A stretch of 64,000 nucleotides of DNA from Melioribacter sp. GTDB taxonomy: Bacteria; Bacteroidota; Ignavibacteria; Ignavibacteriales; Melioribacteraceae. Below the pieces are notes generated by a model. It ran no database searches, had not been told where the DNA came from, and saw only the letters and a program-made list of their open reading frames with translations. Below are positions 1 to 8,710 of this stretch, piece by piece (position 1 is the stretch's first letter; each line of letters starts with the position of its first letter). The stretch covers positions 1 through 64,000 of the forward strand of contig PMDS01000032.1 in assembly GCA_003155655.1 (NCBI GenBank). The letters run 5' to 3'. Both the position numbers and the translations under genes were made by a program.

Positions 1-28
1 TGATTGCCTCCTACTCGATTATAATAAT

Positions 29-349
29 ATGAACGAAAAAGAATTATTACCCTCGCTTGCAGAAAGACTTCAAAAAGACTTTTCATTGGAGAAAAATTCA
101 TTGCCGGCACTAGATAATATTTCAATAATTAGAGAGCATTTAATTAAAAAAGTTACAGAGTTAATGGGCAAAAACTTCAAATTGTTTTTAAACAGCCTGT
201 ACAGGATAGACATAGATGAGATAAAGGTTAATGAAGCGATAAGTTCAAAAGACAAAACAACAATTCCTGAAAAACTTGCAGACTTAATTATTGAACGCCA
301 GCTGCTTCGTGTCAGGACGCAAATGCTTTACCGCCAGGGCAAATTATAA
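29..349 (+). CDS. Small charged helical protein, unknown function
   Basis: I do not recognise this 106-residue protein. It is rich in Lys, Glu and Leu, has no Cys, no signal peptide and no membrane segment, and reads as mostly helical. Its last third is Arg- and Leu-rich and ends in a basic RQGKL tail, which could suit nucleic acid or ribosome contact, but that is a guess. The ATG lies close to the left window edge, so an upstream operon partner could be outside the window. Base composition matches the housekeeping genes around it. The next gene starts 87 bases downstream on the same strand. Confidence 0.6.
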   Translation: MNEKELLPSLAERLQKDFSLEKNSLPALDNISIIREHLIKKVTELMGKNFKLFLNSLYRIDIDEIKVNEAISSKDKTTIPEKLADLIIERQLLRVRTQMLYRQGKL

Positions 350-436
350 TCATTTCTTACAAGTAAACTTTTCTTTTATACTTTGTTAATTCTCATTATC
401 TTTAAAACGATTCCTAAAAAATAAAAATAATTTGAA

Positions 437-1372
437 ATGGTAAAAAAATTTTTGAAGAAATCTCCGGTAATTGATTATATAGCAATTATAATTGGCTCTG
501 CATTAATGGCCGCCGGTATAGGAATTTTTCTGATTGATGCGCGCGTTGTTCCTGGTGGTGTGAGCGGTCTTGCTATGGCACTTCATTATTTATCCGGGAA
601 CGTAATTCCTGTAGGTGCATTAATATGGATATTGAACATTCCTCTCTTTTTATGGGGTTTGAAAGAGCTTGGACGGGAATTTGGGTTAAAGACATTTGTG
701 GGATTTTCAGTAAGCTCTTTCTTCATTGACTTTTTCCGGGGAGACATCCCCGGATTTGGATACATCCGTCTACAGGATTCTCTGGCAATAAAAGATATTT
801 ACAAAAACGACTTTTTCTTTTTAATATTAATCGGCGCTGTACTTATTGGTGTGGGGCTTGGAATAATTTTTAAATTCAAAGGCACAACAGCAGGTTCGGA
901 TATTGTTGCAGCAATAATGCAAAAAAAATACGGTATAAAGCCTGGTCAAGCAATACTTTTTACAGATTTATTTGTTATTGCGCTTGCAGGTTTTATAATT
1001 GACCTAAAACATCTTTCGCCTGAAAGACCAGCTCTGGTATTAACATTTTATGCTGTGTTCCTCCTTTTTATTTCTTCAAGATTAATTGACTTGATCATTG
1101 AAGGATTCGATTATGCCCGCGCAGCATATATAATTTCTGATCATTTTGATAAAATTTCCGTAGCAATCATGAATGAACTTGGCCGGGGTGTAACGGCAGT
1201 TAAAACGCGCGGTGTTTACGGTAATGTTGAAAGAGAAATGCTTTTAACAGTTGTTTCTCTTCGAGAGATAACAAAACTTGTTGACGTTGTAAGGGAAGCA
1301 GACCCCAAAGCTTTTGTAATGATTTACAATGTCCACGAGGTTCTTGGAGAAGGTTTCAGAAGAAGAATTTGA
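437..1372 (+). CDS. YitT-family integral membrane protein with C-terminal DUF2179 domain
   Basis: The 311-residue product has the layout of the YitT (DUF161/DUF2179) family. About six hydrophobic segments fill residues 10-225, with Gly-rich turns such as RVVPGGVSGLAM and FKGTTAGSDIVA that recur in this family. A soluble domain follows from about residue 228 to the end (starting AAYIISDHF, containing GRGVTAVKTRGVYG), matching DUF2179. The family is found in the inner membrane; its transport substrate is not established. Length is slightly above the usual 280-290 residues. It stands alone and converges on the next gene with only seven bases between the stops. Confidence 0.9.
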   Translation: MVKKFLKKSPVIDYIAIIIGSALMAAGIGIFLIDARVVPGGVSGLAMALHYLSGNVIPVGALIWILNIPLFLWGLKELGREFGLKTFVGFSVSSFFIDFFRGDIPGFGYIRLQDSLAIKDIYKNDFFFLILIGAVLIGVGLGIIFKFKGTTAGSDIVAAIMQKKYGIKPGQAILFTDLFVIALAGFIIDLKHLSPERPALVLTFYAVFLLFISSRLIDLIIEGFDYARAAYIISDHFDKISVAIMNELGRGVTAVKTRGVYGNVEREMLLTVVSLREITKLVDVVREADPKAFVMIYNVHEVLGEGFRRRI

Positions 1373-1379
1373 TCCCGGA

Positions 1380-2405
1380 TTATTTTGACCAGGTTACTTT
1401 TCTATCCGTAATTCCGGAAAGAGATGTAATTTTTGTTAAACCGGTTCCATCAACGTTTACAACATAAATATGACTCACCTGGTTGTCTTCAGGAACATTG
1501 AATAACAATTTTTTCCCGTCCGGTGACCAACAGACTGTAACATTATTTATTTGATCTGCATTGCTGAATTCGGTATTTCCCCCGGCCGGAACAGCTATTA
1601 TGGACTTTGGCGAGGAGCCATCAACATTCATTATTTTAACTTCAACAGAGTGGTATAATTTGGTAGAATCCCTATCAACCGATAAATATGCAATTGAATT
1701 TCCATCAGGTGAAAAGCAGGGAGATTCCAGGTATCTATTTGACGGTTTAGCAAGAATCAAATTTGGATTATTTCCATCTAGATCAGTTGTGTAAATTCCA
1801 GATGGGCTGAGATTACCATAATAAACTATCTTGTCGGATGAAATGGAAATCGGACCCATCGGATAATTATCATCCGGTAAATACTGCCTGTCTGAAGCAC
1901 CAGAATATGGAGATTGAACAATTAAATGTTGTACACCATTAGTATAAATTGGCGAATTGTAAAAATAAATTTTTTGTTGGTCCGGACTCCAGGCCGGGTA
2001 TAGATCGTCTTCAGGTGTTGTTGAAATATTATCCCAAACAGTTCCATCTATGCTCATTACAAAAATATCATAAGAAAAGGAAAGAGATGATTGCGCTGAA
2101 AATGCAATTTTATCACCATTTGGAGAGAGAGCCGGAAAACTAATAACACCCGATAATGTTTCTACTGTTGCCTTATCAATATCAACTAATATAATTCCGA
2201 AATAATTACTATTCTTCTGACGACCAATTCTTTCAAAGGCAATTTTTCCAGAGCCAAGGACTGAGTATGGTATATTGTCGGTAAATGCCGGTAAAGGTAT
2301 AATATCCGGCAATGTTGGTACCTGGGAGGTATCGCATGAAGAAAATGTAATTGAAAAAAATAAAACTGATAATATTAAAAACAAATGTGAAATTTTAAAT
2401 TTCAT
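1380..2405 (-). CDS. Lipoprotein with WD40-like (PD40/TolB-type) beta-propeller repeats
   Basis: The 341-residue product starts with a short hydrophobic leader ending in the lipobox FSSC, so Cys24 should be lipidated and the protein anchored in the cell envelope. The rest holds at least four PD40 blades recognisable by SPDG-type turns: SPNGDKIAF near residue 93, SPDQQKIYF near 140, SPDGNSIAY near 232 and SPDGKKLLF near 296. This is the repeat of TolB and related propellers. There is no TolB N-terminal domain and no Pal or TolQRA neighbour, so it is not TolB itself. A periplasmic binding or scaffold role is inferred. It has its own promoter region of about 165 bases shared with the divergent methyltransferase. 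Confidence 0.8.
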   Translation of the reverse strand: MKFKISHLFLILSVLFFSITFSSCDTSQVPTLPDIIPLPAFTDNIPYSVLGSGKIAFERIGRQKNSNYFGIILVDIDKATVETLSGVISFPALSPNGDKIAFSAQSSLSFSYDIFVMSIDGTVWDNISTTPEDDLYPAWSPDQQKIYFYNSPIYTNGVQHLIVQSPYSGASDRQYLPDDNYPMGPISISSDKIVYYGNLSPSGIYTTDLDGNNPNLILAKPSNRYLESPCFSPDGNSIAYLSVDRDSTKLYHSVEVKIMNVDGSSPKSIIAVPAGGNTEFSNADQINNVTVCWSPDGKKLLFNVPEDNQVSHIYVVNVDGTGLTKITSLSGITDRKVTWSK

Positions 2406-2570
2406 TTTATATTCCTAATATTTTTCGTCTTAATGAATTGAACGTTTATAAGTTAAGTAAAATTTATCTTTGAAGTTAGAGTATTTTAAATTAGTCACGG
2501 TTTAATGAAAAATTGAAAATTAGATCTAGAAAAGTTTATTTTTCGTCACAAAACAAGGATTTAAACTAAT

Positions 2571-3572
2571 ATGCCGACCGAACAAAATGATTACCTGAAG
2601 CCCGAATCAATTCGGGCATTAGCAAATTCTTTTCAGCAAAGCAGGATTTTACTAACTGCATTTGAACTGGACATTTTTACAATTCTGGATAAACATATGC
2701 TGACAGCTGGGCAGGTGTCACTGCAAATAAGAACAGATGAACGAGCCACAGATAGATTGATGAATGCCCTTGTTGCACTTGGGTTCTTAAGAAAAACACA
2801 TAGTAAATATTATAATGCCGAAAGCGCTGCTCAATTTTTAGTAAGAGGCAAGCCTGATTTTATGGGTGGTCTTTATCATTCTTTAGGATTATGGAATACT
2901 TGGAGTTCATTAACAGAGTCTGTCAAAGCAGGAACATCTGCAGCAGAGCGTAAACCGTCGCCAAGCGGAATAAATTGGTCGGAAGCGTTTATAGGTGCAA
3001 TGCACTATCGTGGTGTAAAAGAAGCAAAAATTACTGCAATGATACTGGATCTTTCGGATGTGAAAAGTATGCTTGATGTTGGAGGCGGTTCCGGAGCTTT
3101 TGCAATGGCTTTTGTAAAACAAAATCCAAATATAAATGCGGTTGTATTTGATCTTCCAAATATTTTGCCAATAACAAAAAAATATATTGATGAAGAGAAT
3201 ATGAACAGCAAAATTCAGCTTCTGGGCGGCAATATGCTTGAAGACAACTTTGGCGGAACTTATGATCTAATTCTACTTTCGGCAATTGTTCACATGCATT
3301 CTTATGATAGTAACAAATTGTTAATTAGAAAGTGTTATGATTCGTTAAATGCCGGGGGACAAATTATTATTAAAGATTGGATTATGAATGATGATAGAAC
3401 GAATCCTTCAGGCGGGGCATATTTTGCTCTTAATATGCTTGTTGGTACCGCACACGGGGATACTTATACAGAAGCTGAAATGAAAGAATGGTTGAACAGC
3501 ACGGGAATAAAAAATATTGAGAGAAAAGATACAAGCTTTGGGTCATCACTTTTAATCGGGAAAAAAGAATAA
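2571..3572 (+). CDS. SAM-dependent O-methyltransferase (Methyltransf_2 family)
   Basis: The 333-residue protein has the two-part architecture of plant- and acetylserotonin-type O-methyltransferases. Residues 10-100 form a winged-helix dimerisation domain (SRILLTAFELDIFTIL, then a helix-turn-helix). Residues 150-333 form a Rossmann methyltransferase domain with SAM motif I MLDVGGGSGAFAMAF near residue 167. A His in the segment LSAIVHMHSYD near residue 240 lies where the family places its catalytic base. The substrate cannot be told from sequence and no biosynthetic partners are nearby. It is a stand-alone gene with an ATG start and a weak ribosome binding site. Confidence 0.88.
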   Translation: MPTEQNDYLKPESIRALANSFQQSRILLTAFELDIFTILDKHMLTAGQVSLQIRTDERATDRLMNALVALGFLRKTHSKYYNAESAAQFLVRGKPDFMGGLYHSLGLWNTWSSLTESVKAGTSAAERKPSPSGINWSEAFIGAMHYRGVKEAKITAMILDLSDVKSMLDVGGGSGAFAMAFVKQNPNINAVVFDLPNILPITKKYIDEENMNSKIQLLGGNMLEDNFGGTYDLILLSAIVHMHSYDSNKLLIRKCYDSLNAGGQIIIKDWIMNDDRTNPSGGAYFALNMLVGTAHGDTYTEAEMKEWLNSTGIKNIERKDTSFGSSLLIGKKE

Positions 3573-3631
3573 GGAATTTTTTATTTGTAAAGAAGCTATC
3601 TCTAAAATTTTTTTTAAAACATCCTTGTTTA

Positions 3632-4192
3632 TTAAAGATAGTATCTCATTATTGGACGGGACTGGCTTCTTCTTGCTGCTTCTGTGAAACCGGCTTTTTC
3701 AAATGATGATGGAATTCCCGTCCAGGCAAATGCAGCAGGAATATTTGAGCTGTTTGGAACTGAAGGATAGCCCTCTAATATTTTAACTTTTTTCTTTTTG
3801 CAGTATTCGATAAGACACTTTAACATCTCTGATGATATTCCTTTTCTTCTAAATTCTTTAAGAATAAAGAAACAGGTAATAGACCAGACGGATTGTTCAT
3901 CTATTTTCTTAAGTACACGCGAATTTTCCAATCTTACAAATTTTTCTCTGGGTGCAACTGCGCACCATGCTACGGCTTGCTTGTCTATATAACCAATTAT
4001 ACCAATCTGCTCCTTATTTTTCACTAATTTATGCATTGCATTTTTATTTGCTTGACCTTTTTGCTTTTCAAACACAGAAGATTTTAATCGCCATGACATA
4101 CACCAACACCCGCCGCAGGCTCCTCTTTGCCCAAAAAGAAATTCAAAATCTTTCCATGTCTTTTCTGAAAGAGGTTTATAGATAATCTTCAT
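3632..4192 (-). CDS. GNAT-family N-acetyltransferase
   Basis: The 186-residue protein shows the acetyl-CoA binding core of GNAT enzymes: strand VWSITCFFILKEF followed by the pyrophosphate loop FRRKGIS around residue 118 and a helix. A Cys-rich N-terminal stretch (CGGCWCMSWR, residues 26-35) is typical of one uncharacterised GNAT subgroup. The acceptor substrate is unknown. The gene ends 13 bases before the start side of the minus-strand kinase gene region and is read in the same direction as it, so the two might be co-transcribed, with the kinase downstream. Confidence 0.82.
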   Translation of the reverse strand: MKIIYKPLSEKTWKDFEFLFGQRGACGGCWCMSWRLKSSVFEKQKGQANKNAMHKLVKNKEQIGIIGYIDKQAVAWCAVAPREKFVRLENSRVLKKIDEQSVWSITCFFILKEFRRKGISSEMLKCLIEYCKKKKVKILEGYPSVPNSSNIPAAFAWTGIPSSFEKAGFTEAARRSQSRPIMRYYL

Positions 4193-4205
4193 AAGAAATT
4201 ATATT

Positions 4206-6758
4206 TTAATTTTGCTTTAAAAAGGTTACTCTAAATGTTGTTCCCTGACCTTTTATGCTGTTAACCTTAATATCTGCTCCGTTTAATTCGCAATATTTTT
4301 TTACAAGAGCCAATCCCAATCCGTTGCCCTCAAAATTTCTTGTATAGCCTTGTTCTTCTCTTGTAAAAGGGGTATACATCAAAGATTTATAATCTTCTCC
4401 AATACCGATACCGGTATCACTTATTTCAACAAATAATTCATTGTTAGAATCAAGCTTGATATAGATCTCAACTTTTCCTTTTTGAGTGTATTTAATTGCA
4501 TTATCAACCAGATGATTGAAAATCTGTGTGATAGAATATTCATCACCATTTATGACCGGTTTATCAACCTCGCAATATAATCTGAAGAGAACGTTTTTCC
4601 GGTCTGCAGTTGTCTGAAAAGTATGAAGGGTTTTTTGAAGTATATCTTTATATAAATCCATTCTTTTATAGCGGGGAGAATAGGAGCCCGTTTGTAGTTC
4701 TGACATATTGAGAATTAATTCAACAGTGCGCATTATGCGTTTGCCTTCAGAATTAATTACATCAAAAGCATTTTTTAATTCAGGGTCCACCTGGTCCTGA
4801 AGTTCTTCTTTCATTATATCAGCGAAACTTAAAATTACATTCAAAGGAGTTCTAATTTCGTGGGACATCTGTGCAAGGAATTCAGACTTGAGCCTATCCG
4901 ACTGCTCTGCATGTTCTTTTGCCTCTATGAGAGCTTCTTCAGTTTTTTTCTTGTCGCTTATATCTTCTATTGTTCCTTCATAGAACGAAATGTTATCGTT
5001 AATATCTTTAACAGCGCGGGCGCTTTCTCTAATGTAAATTATAGAGCCGTCTCTTTTTTTCCAGATTGATTCAAAGCCAAAAAGGTTTCCCTTCTTTTGC
5101 AGTTCATTCTGGAAAATATTCCGTGTTGCAGGATCAGCATATTTTATCTCTTGAAGTTCATCTAGATTTTCGCAGCTGAATATTTTTAGCAGGGTTGGAT
5201 TTGCCATCAGAACTTTTCCATTCAGAGCAGAACGATATATACCTATAGTAGCATTTTCGTAGAGACCGCGAAAGCGTATTTCACTTTCCCGAAGAGCTTC
5301 CTCAGCCTTTTTACGTTCGGATATATCCTGCTTCACAGCAACAAAATAAATTATCTCTTCAAGAGAATTTTTAATTGGTGTAACAGTCATCTCCTCGTTA
5401 TAAATTGAACCATTTTTTCTTTTGTTATTAATTTCACCATACCAGGTTTCGCCGGCACTAATTTTATTCCACATATATTCATAAAAATCCTGGGTATTAA
5501 AACCTGTTTTCAAAATGTTCATGTTGGAATCAAGCATTTCCTTTAAAGAATAGCCAGTTAATTTTGTAAAAGCAGTATTAACCCAGATAGCGTATCCTTC
5601 TTTATCTGTAATAACGATTCCATTAGCCGCAGCTTCAAGCGCAGAACCTTGAAGAGCAAATTGATCCTCAACAGTCTTTTGTTCCGTTATGTCTGTAATG
5701 AATCCTTCAAGAGCAACAAACTCATCATCATATTCAGAGAAAACCGCAACACCTTGTTCCCACACCCATTTTTCGTACCCACTTGCTGTTTTAATTCTAT
5801 AAACAAGTTGATATGGCTTTTTTTCTTCAGCCGCTTTCTGAATTTGTTCAAAAATCTTTTTCTTATCCTCCGGGTTAATGAGATCATAATAAGATAGTAG
5901 TTTATTATTTATGAGTTCATCTGCTTTGAAGCCGGTTATCATTAAGCTTTTATCGCTTACATAATCAAATACCCAAACCTGACCAATCTTGCATCTATAA
6001 ACCATTCCCGGAAGGTTCTGAACCAAAGTGGTTAGTTTGCGTTGGCTTTCCTGCAATGCTTCTTCAACACGAGTGGTTCTAATCATTCTTTTATTAACGT
6101 CAATAGTTGTGTCTTCTAACTTACGTCTGAATTCAATTTTTTGTTTTTCTAATCTGAAAAAAATAAACGAAGAAATTATACACAGAGTTAAACTTGCTGC
6201 AATTAGAATTAGCTGGCTAAGTCTAAAGATCTTATCAAATGAAAATAGAATTTTATGAAGTTCTCCTTCAACAATGTCACCTTGTGCTTTCACTCTACCG
6301 GAAAGAGTTTCCCAAGCTTCAAGGGATGAAATTGGTTTTTTGAATTGATCTTTTGCTGATAATTTGTTTGAAGTATCTTTCAAATCAAGCAGCATTACTT
6401 GCAGTTTCTGCACATCCTGCTGAAGCTTAGACTCGTTAAGAGGAAATAAAAATAAAGACAAATTTTTTCTTTCTTCCAGTATTATTTGAGTGTTAAACTC
6501 TGCAACCTCAAGATAGCCCCAGGCAGTTTTTATACCGGCAGAAGATGTATCATTCATTGCTTGTAAAAGTTCAACACGTGCATTGTTAACATTTGCCTTT
6601 ATGTCTAAAGAAGAGTTAAGAAGGGTAGTATATATAAGATTAATTCGAACACCAATAAAAAGACTATACATTATTGCCGCAGCAACAATAATTCCGACAA
6701 TAAGAATAATAAAGTAAAATCCTTTATTGGTGGAAGATATTTTTTCTTTATGACTCAT
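4206..6758 (-). CDS. Membrane hybrid-type sensor histidine kinase with three PAS domains, no receiver
   Basis: The 850-residue protein has an N-terminal membrane segment (about residues 14-36), a periplasmic helical sensor of about 145 residues, and a second membrane segment (about 183-203). A coiled coil and three PAS/PAC domains follow (roughly 240-360, 365-490, 490-610). The kinase core carries the H-box SHEIRTPLN with phospho-acceptor His633, the N-box DNAIKYT, and G-boxes DTGIGIG and GNGLGLAL. No receiver domain is fused and no response-regulator gene is adjacent, so it is an orphan kinase. The ligand is unknown. A 254-base divergent promoter region separates it from the AI-2E-family gene. 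Confidence 0.93.
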   Translation of the reverse strand: MSHKEKISSTNKGFYFIILIVGIIVAAAIMYSLFIGVRINLIYTTLLNSSLDIKANVNNARVELLQAMNDTSSAGIKTAWGYLEVAEFNTQIILEERKNLSLFLFPLNESKLQQDVQKLQVMLLDLKDTSNKLSAKDQFKKPISSLEAWETLSGRVKAQGDIVEGELHKILFSFDKIFRLSQLILIAASLTLCIISSFIFFRLEKQKIEFRRKLEDTTIDVNKRMIRTTRVEEALQESQRKLTTLVQNLPGMVYRCKIGQVWVFDYVSDKSLMITGFKADELINNKLLSYYDLINPEDKKKIFEQIQKAAEEKKPYQLVYRIKTASGYEKWVWEQGVAVFSEYDDEFVALEGFITDITEQKTVEDQFALQGSALEAAANGIVITDKEGYAIWVNTAFTKLTGYSLKEMLDSNMNILKTGFNTQDFYEYMWNKISAGETWYGEINNKRKNGSIYNEEMTVTPIKNSLEEIIYFVAVKQDISERKKAEEALRESEIRFRGLYENATIGIYRSALNGKVLMANPTLLKIFSCENLDELQEIKYADPATRNIFQNELQKKGNLFGFESIWKKRDGSIIYIRESARAVKDINDNISFYEGTIEDISDKKKTEEALIEAKEHAEQSDRLKSEFLAQMSHEIRTPLNVILSFADIMKEELQDQVDPELKNAFDVINSEGKRIMRTVELILNMSELQTGSYSPRYKRMDLYKDILQKTLHTFQTTADRKNVLFRLYCEVDKPVINGDEYSITQIFNHLVDNAIKYTQKGKVEIYIKLDSNNELFVEISDTGIGIGEDYKSLMYTPFTREEQGYTRNFEGNGLGLALVKKYCELNGADIKVNSIKGQGTTFRVTFLKQN

Positions 6759-7012
6759 CTACTTTTACCCTATTGAACAAAAACATTTTTGCAAGCAATT
6801 TTCAATAGCGTGGTGATATTGTCATTTCCCCGGAGGTTATTTGTCTAGAGATATTAATAATAGGCAAAAATAAAAAACCTGGTAGAAATGCTTTGTCATA
6901 ATCCCAAATATCCCACTTTAAATTATTAAGGCTACGGTTTAATTTAACAAAAATAGTGGTTATATAAATCAGTTTTTTGGTATTTTAAATATGGAATAAA
7001 TTTTAATTTACT

Positions 7013-8149
7013 ATGAAAAAATCATTTAGCGACCCGTCAGTCAAATTTTTTATCTCTGTTTTAGGTCTATTTGTGATTTTTTTGGTACTGAAAGAACTTC
7101 AGCACATTTTTATTCCATTAGTAATTGCATACTTCCTGTTTTTCTTTTTTGAACCGCTTAATGATTATTTAGAAGCCAAAAAAATTCCTATTGTTTTAAT
7201 AATATTTATAGATTTATTTCTAACCATATCATTGTTTTATGGAATTTCAAGGATAGTGATTGATTCATTCATGCGGTTTGGAGCTCAGATGCCCCAGTAT
7301 GAACAGAAGTTAAATAATATAATAAGTGCTGAAGCAGTGTCTCTTGGTATGAAAAACAGGCTTTTAACTCACTTTGATATTTCTAGAATTTTAAAATCCA
7401 TTGATATCGGTGTTTTAGCCAGTGGCGTATTTTCATCAACCTTGACTATCGTGGCGTCAATGTTCTTAGTTATATTCTTTTTCATTTTCATAAATACGGG
7501 CCATAATAAAATTTTCGAAGCAATTAGAATGCGTTATCTTGAAAGAGAAGTCAACTCAACATTGAAGAAAATGAAAAAAGAAATGAAAACAGGAACTATT
7601 CCAGAGGCATTTAACGAAAAAGAATATTTTGAGACAATGACAATTCAACGCGAGCTGACACTCAAGAAAACATTTAAAGAAATTACAGAGCAGGTGCAGC
7701 GTTACATAATTACAAAATTTTTGATTAGTTTATCATTGGGGCTATTGGTTGGTATAATTCTTCGCCTGTTTGGGGTCGAGTTTTACATTATATGGGCAAT
7801 GTTTGCAATTCTGTTGAATTTTATTCCAAACATCGGGTCAGTTTTTGCTGTTATTATGCCTGCACTAATGGCTTTGGTTCAATATGGATCTTTTGGATAT
7901 GCGGCAATAGTTGCGGCAGTAATAATTGTAGTACATAATATTGTTGGAAACATTCTTGAACCCAAAATATATGGTAATCGTCTTGGCCTTAATCCTTTAG
8001 TAATATTGCTTTCATTATTGATTTGGGGTTATATATGGGGCATTGTTGGAATGTTGTTATCCGTTCCACTAACTGCAATTGTTAAAATTGTATTGTCCAA
8101 TTCAAAATCAAGTAATTTACGTTTCATTACAAACTTAATGAGCAATTAA
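7013..8149 (+). CDS. AI-2E / PerM-family transporter
   Basis: The 378-residue protein has the architecture of the AI-2E (TqsA/PerM) permease family: two membrane helices near the N terminus, a third after a soluble linker, a longer cytoplasmic or periplasmic loop (about residues 150-225, rich in Lys and Glu), and a C-terminal bundle with the conserved block NFIPNIGSVFAVIMPA near residue 270 and the segment VVHNIVGNILEPKIYGNRLG. The family includes autoinducer exporters and ion antiporters, so a specific substrate cannot be assigned. The ATG start has no obvious Shine-Dalgarno. It is followed by about 140 bases of noncoding DNA before the RNase P RNA. Confidence 0.9.
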   Translation: MKKSFSDPSVKFFISVLGLFVIFLVLKELQHIFIPLVIAYFLFFFFEPLNDYLEAKKIPIVLIIFIDLFLTISLFYGISRIVIDSFMRFGAQMPQYEQKLNNIISAEAVSLGMKNRLLTHFDISRILKSIDIGVLASGVFSSTLTIVASMFLVIFFFIFINTGHNKIFEAIRMRYLEREVNSTLKKMKKEMKTGTIPEAFNEKEYFETMTIQRELTLKKTFKEITEQVQRYIITKFLISLSLGLLVGIILRLFGVEFYIIWAMFAILLNFIPNIGSVFAVIMPALMALVQYGSFGYAAIVAAVIIVVHNIVGNILEPKIYGNRLGLNPLVILLSLLIWGYIWGIVGMLLSVPLTAIVKIVLSNSKSSNLRFITNLMSN

Positions 8150-8286
8150 ATCACTTCCTTTCGCAATATGTGAACTTCGTAATTCAGCAGTCAGTTAATT
8201 TTACAGATGTTTCCACACACCTTTTTTGTTATATTTACTACAAGTGAAAAAATAATTTATTAATTAAAAAGAAGTTGAAAAACAGT

Positions 8287-8687
8287 TGATGATTTGTGTT
8301 GGGCAGTTGCTATTTAAGGAGAATCTTCTTGAATAGAGGAAAGTCCGAACTCCGCAGAACGAAGTGCCGGGTAACTCCCGGGGTTCCATTAAAAATGGGA
8401 CACGGAAAGTGCCACAGAAAACGTACCGTCTGGCAATTGCCGGATAAGGGTGAAAAGGCAGGGTAAGAGCCTACCGCAACAATGGTAACATTGTTGGCAG
8501 GGTAAACCACACTTGGTGCAAGGTCAAGCAGAAGGTTTCTGTAGGATTTTCCTTCAGACAAGGTTGTTCGTCTTGACTCCTTCGGGTAGACCGCTAGACC
8601 GCGGCAGTAATGCCGTGGCGAGATAAATAATTGCCATCCCGATTTTTTATCGGGAAACAAAATTCGGCTTATAGGCATGAATCATCT
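8287..8687 (+). ncRNA. rnpB: RNase P RNA, bacterial class A
   Basis: The catalytic RNA of RNase P, which matures tRNA 5' ends. Diagnostic conserved elements occur in order: GAGGAAAGTCCGAACTCC at 8336-8353, the block GTGCCACAGAAA near 8410, GGTAAACCAC near 8501, and the 3' core ACAAAATTCGGCTTA at 8657-8671 that pairs with the 5' core to form P4. The ends are set by an outer helix P1 that I could pair: GATGATT 8288-8294 with AATCATC 8680-8686. A T-rich tract (GTGTTTTTCTTT) follows P1. A spurious minus-strand reading frame covers most of it and is not real. recJ starts 24 bases downstream. Confidence 0.96.
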
Positions 8688-8710
8688 GGTGTTTTTCTTT
8701 AGAAGGCACC

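Noticed and set aside
1380-2405. TolB assignment
   Set aside because: Only PD40 blades are present; no TolB N-terminal domain, and Tol-Pal partners are absent.
8310-8678. Minus-strand open frame of 122 codons
   Set aside because: It lies wholly within the RNase P RNA gene and is antisense to conserved structural elements.
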